A DNA stretch of 64,000 nt from assembly GCA_016867395.1 (NCBI GenBank), contig VGJS01000001.1, positions 62,001 through 126,000 of the forward strand, written 5' to 3'. This stretch comes from Candidatus Handelsmanbacteria bacterium (GTDB lineage: Bacteria; Latescibacterota; UBA2968; UBA8231). The notes under the pieces are model-generated. The model did no database searches and was not told the DNA's origin. It saw nothing but the letters and a program-made list of their open reading frames with translations. Of this stretch, positions 62,229 through 64,000 are shown piece after piece (position 1 is the first letter of the stretch; the number at the start of each line of letters is the position of its first letter). Position numbers and translations under genes: made by a program.

Positions 62229-63556
62229 CTTCCTCCTCTATCCTCCAAGGGATGGGGATGGTACTTGTCCCGCACAAAACGCTCCGCCTCCACACGACTC
62301 TGGACCCGGCCCTCCAACTGCTCGTCCTCCAGGGCGGCCAGGACTTCCTTGAAACGCGGCCCTGGCTCAAAGCCCAGGGCGATCAGGTCGTCCCCGGTGA
62401 GTAGGTGCGGAGGCCGCAGCGCCTCGGACTCGCCCTGTTGCAACTGGGCCTGGCAAAACTCGTAGATATCCAGCATTCCGTGGCTGGCTACGCAGTCGAT
62501 GCGGTGGAGTTCGAGCAGTTCAGAGAAATAGGGCTCGCGCAGCAGGCGCTTGAGCTTGCTGGGCCGCATCTCTTTGGCGTGGCGGATGCGCATGTGCTGG
62601 CCCACAAGGCGGTCGATGCGCTCGCTTTGCTCCCCGGAGAGGCGCAGGCGCCGGCAGATCCCCTCGGCCATCTGGGCACCTACCTCATCGTGGGCGTCGA
62701 AGCGGATGCGGTCCGCCTCGCGGTAGGTAGGCGGCTTGCCGATATCGTGCAGCAGCACCCCCCAGGCCAGCGTGGGGGTGGGTGCGGCCATTTGATCCAG
62801 CATTAGCCGCACGTGGGTCCACACGTCCCCCTCCGGGTGGAACTCTGGTGGCTGGGCCACCCCGTCCATAGCGGCGACCTCGGGCAGCAACTGCGCCATG
62901 AGGCCGGTTTCCAGCAAGAACTGCATGGCCCGCCCGGCCCGGCCCTCGGTCAGCATCAGGGTCAACTCGTCGCGCACCCGCTCGGCGCTGACCCGCAGGA
63001 TTAGGGGCGCCAGTTCGGCGACGGCCGCCAGGGTCCCTGCCTCGATGGCGAAATCCAGCCGGGCGGCGAAACGCACTGCCCGCAGGAGGCGCAGGTGGTC
63101 CTCCTCAAAGCGGGCTCCTGGCTCGCCGATGGCGCGGATCAGGCGCTTTTCCAGGTCCTCCCTGCCGCCCACATAGTCGATCACCTGCCCGGACTGGGGG
63201 TCTAGGAAGATCCCGTTGACCGTGAAATCCCTCCGCCCTGCATCCTCCTCGGCCCCGGCGAACTCCACTGCTTCTGGGCGCCGGCCGTCCTTGTACACCC
63301 CGTCGCGTCGGAACCGGGCCACCTCGTACTGGTGCTTCCCCACCCGCACCAGCACCACCCCGAAATGCGCGCCCACCGCCGCGCTGCCCGGGAATAAGCG
63401 CATCACGGCGTTAGGAGCGGCGTCGGTGGCGATGTCCCAGTCCTTGGTGGGCTTTCCCAACAGCAAGTCGCGCACGCAGCCGCCGGCAAAGAGGGCCTGG
63501 AAGCCCGCCTCCCGAAGGGCGCGGACCACGGCCAGTGCGCCGGTCTCTATCTCCAT
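62225..63556 (-). CDS. CCA tRNA nucleotidyltransferase (class II, with HD domain)
   Basis: 443 residues. It adds or repairs the 3' CCA of tRNAs. Nucleotidyltransferase head: FAGGCVRDLLLGKPTKDWDIATDA (GG and DxD motifs, about 20-45). Then RRDFTVNGIFLDPQSGQVIDYVGG, RLLRAVRFAARLDF, and an HD domain with LLHDIGKPPTYRE near residue 268. The C-terminal LLTGDDLIALGFEPGPRFKEVL closes the body domain. It could also be a poly(A) polymerase-like paralogue, but the length and HD domain fit a CCA-adding enzyme. It overlaps the pRiA4b gene and is 3 nt after the EamA gene. Confidence 0.93.
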   Translation of the reverse strand: MEIETGALAVVRALREAGFQALFAGGCVRDLLLGKPTKDWDIATDAAPNAVMRLFPGSAAVGAHFGVVLVRVGKHQYEVARFRRDGVYKDGRRPEAVEFAGAEEDAGRRDFTVNGIFLDPQSGQVIDYVGGREDLEKRLIRAIGEPGARFEEDHLRLLRAVRFAARLDFAIEAGTLAAVAELAPLILRVSAERVRDELTLMLTEGRAGRAMQFLLETGLMAQLLPEVAAMDGVAQPPEFHPEGDVWTHVRLMLDQMAAPTPTLAWGVLLHDIGKPPTYREADRIRFDAHDEVGAQMAEGICRRLRLSGEQSERIDRLVGQHMRIRHAKEMRPSKLKRLLREPYFSELLELHRIDCVASHGMLDIYEFCQAQLQQGESEALRPPHLLTGDDLIALGFEPGPRFKEVLAALEDEQLEGRVQSRVEAERFVRDKYHPHPLEDRGGR

Positions 63557-63559
63557 CCC

Positions 63560-63985
63560 TTAGCGCCTGAAGCTGAGGACCAGCACCCCGGCCGCCACCA
63601 ACCCGATTCCGAGCCATTCGCGTGGCTGGGGTCGCTCGCCCAGAAAGATCACCGCGAAGAGGGCCACCAGTACCAGGCTGAGTTTGTCCACCGGCGCCAC
63701 CTTGGACGCCTCCCCGGCCTTTAGGGCGCGGAAGTAGCAGACCCACGAGGCGCCGGTGGCCAGCCCGGAGAGGATCAGGAAGCCCAACGTCTTGCCGCTC
63801 AATTCCAACGGATTGCTCCACTTGCCGGTCAGCACCACCAAGCAGGCCAGGACCACGATGATGACCCCCGTGCGGACCAGGGTCGCCAAGTCAGAATCTA
63901 CGTCGCGGATGCCGATCTTGGCGAAAATGGCGGTGAGGGCAGCGAAGACCGCCGAGAGCAGGGCATAGTGAAGCCAGGTGCTCAT
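63560..63985 (-). CDS. EamA/DMT-superfamily small transporter
   Basis: 141 residues with about five membrane helices, a single EamA domain (half the length of two-domain members). Pattern: LHYALLSAVFAALTAIFAKIG at the start, LATGASWVCYFRALKAGEASKVAPVDKLSLVLVALFAVIFLGE in the middle (EamA helix 3-4 signature), and LGIGLVAAGVLVLSFRR at the end. Single-domain members work as homodimers or pairs. Substrate unknown. First gene of a run with the CCA enzyme (3-nt gap). Confidence 0.9.
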   Translation of the reverse strand: MSTWLHYALLSAVFAALTAIFAKIGIRDVDSDLATLVRTGVIIVVLACLVVLTGKWSNPLELSGKTLGFLILSGLATGASWVCYFRALKAGEASKVAPVDKLSLVLVALFAVIFLGERPQPREWLGIGLVAAGVLVLSFRR

Positions 63986-64000
63986 AGTGCCTCCGTAGTT

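Noticed and set aside
1-64000. tRNA, rRNA, CRISPR arrays, IS elements, attachment sites or replication origins
   Set aside because: I looked through the gaps and saw no cloverleaf-like runs, no regularly spaced repeats, no transposase genes with terminal inverted repeats and no DnaA-box clusters.

Overview
This window is high-GC (roughly two-thirds G+C), gene-dense bacterial DNA. It carries about 45 intact or nearly intact protein genes, seven decayed loci, no rRNA or tRNA that I can see, and no CRISPR array. Gram-negative traits are clear: an Omp85-type barrel, a second outer-membrane porin and lipoproteins. The mix of genes points to a Latescibacterota/Poribacteria/planctomycete-like lineage: phytanoyl-CoA dioxygenase (PhyH) paralogues, five Gfo/Idh/MocA dehydrogenases, enolase-superfamily sugar-acid enzymes, discoidin/FlgD-Ig secreted proteins, and a DNRLRE protein with a dockerin-like tail. 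That placement is inference from gene content only.

Layout. 1-4.5 kb: the end of an M20 peptidase, then a minus-strand threonine/lysine-branch operon (hom, an ApgM-like 'proposed homoserine kinase', lysC) ending in a clear intrinsic terminator, plus a small conserved unknown gene. 4.6-10.1 kb: two PhyH paralogues flanking a large secreted discoidin protein, followed by an amidohydrolase. 10.1-12.1 kb: a broken sigma-54 activator. 12.1-15.8 kb: Omp85-like barrel, PlsC-like acyltransferase and MFS permease in overlapping order. 15.8-18.6 kb: a graveyard of UROD-family, aldehyde:ferredoxin oxidoreductase (AOR) and S9 peptidase remnants joined by a deletion. 18.7-26.6 kb: a sugar/sugar-acid island (three Gfo/Idh/MocA enzymes, an enolase-superfamily enzyme, a Zn alcohol dehydrogenase, a glycosidase-like TIM barrel, a CBS protein). 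26.6-29.3 kb: a porin-Rieske-dihaem lipoprotein operon. 29.4-37 kb: a galactonate-dehydratase-like enzyme, an M20 hydrolase, an amino-acid ABC transporter with fused binding protein and permease, a class III aminotransferase and a Tat-exported amidase. 36.9-42.2 kb: a surface-glycan-like operon (methyltransferase, flippase, TMTC-like GT-C/TPR protein, SDR).

42.3-55.8 kb is the respiratory part: a Rieske/FAD oxidoreductase, haem A synthase CtaA, and an NAD-linked formate dehydrogenase (FdhB is a NuoE-NuoF fusion). Its catalytic subunit is interrupted by an in-frame TGA followed by a textbook bacterial SECIS hairpin, so it is a selenoprotein rather than two genes. FdhD, needed for formate dehydrogenase maturation, lies about 4 kb away, upstream of purE and purK. 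55.9-59 kb holds decayed XPB helicase, Bax1-like nuclease and DNRLRE genes. 59-64 kb has a fused homocysteine methyltransferase/MTHFR, a pRiA4b ORF-3-like gene with three in-frame TAA codons, a CCA-adding enzyme and an EamA transporter.

Together the genes suggest a heterotroph using carbohydrates, sugar acids and amino acids. It could oxidise formate with NAD+ and respire through an aa3-type (haem A) oxidase. The window shows active gene decay confined to certain loci, while genes beside them stay intact.
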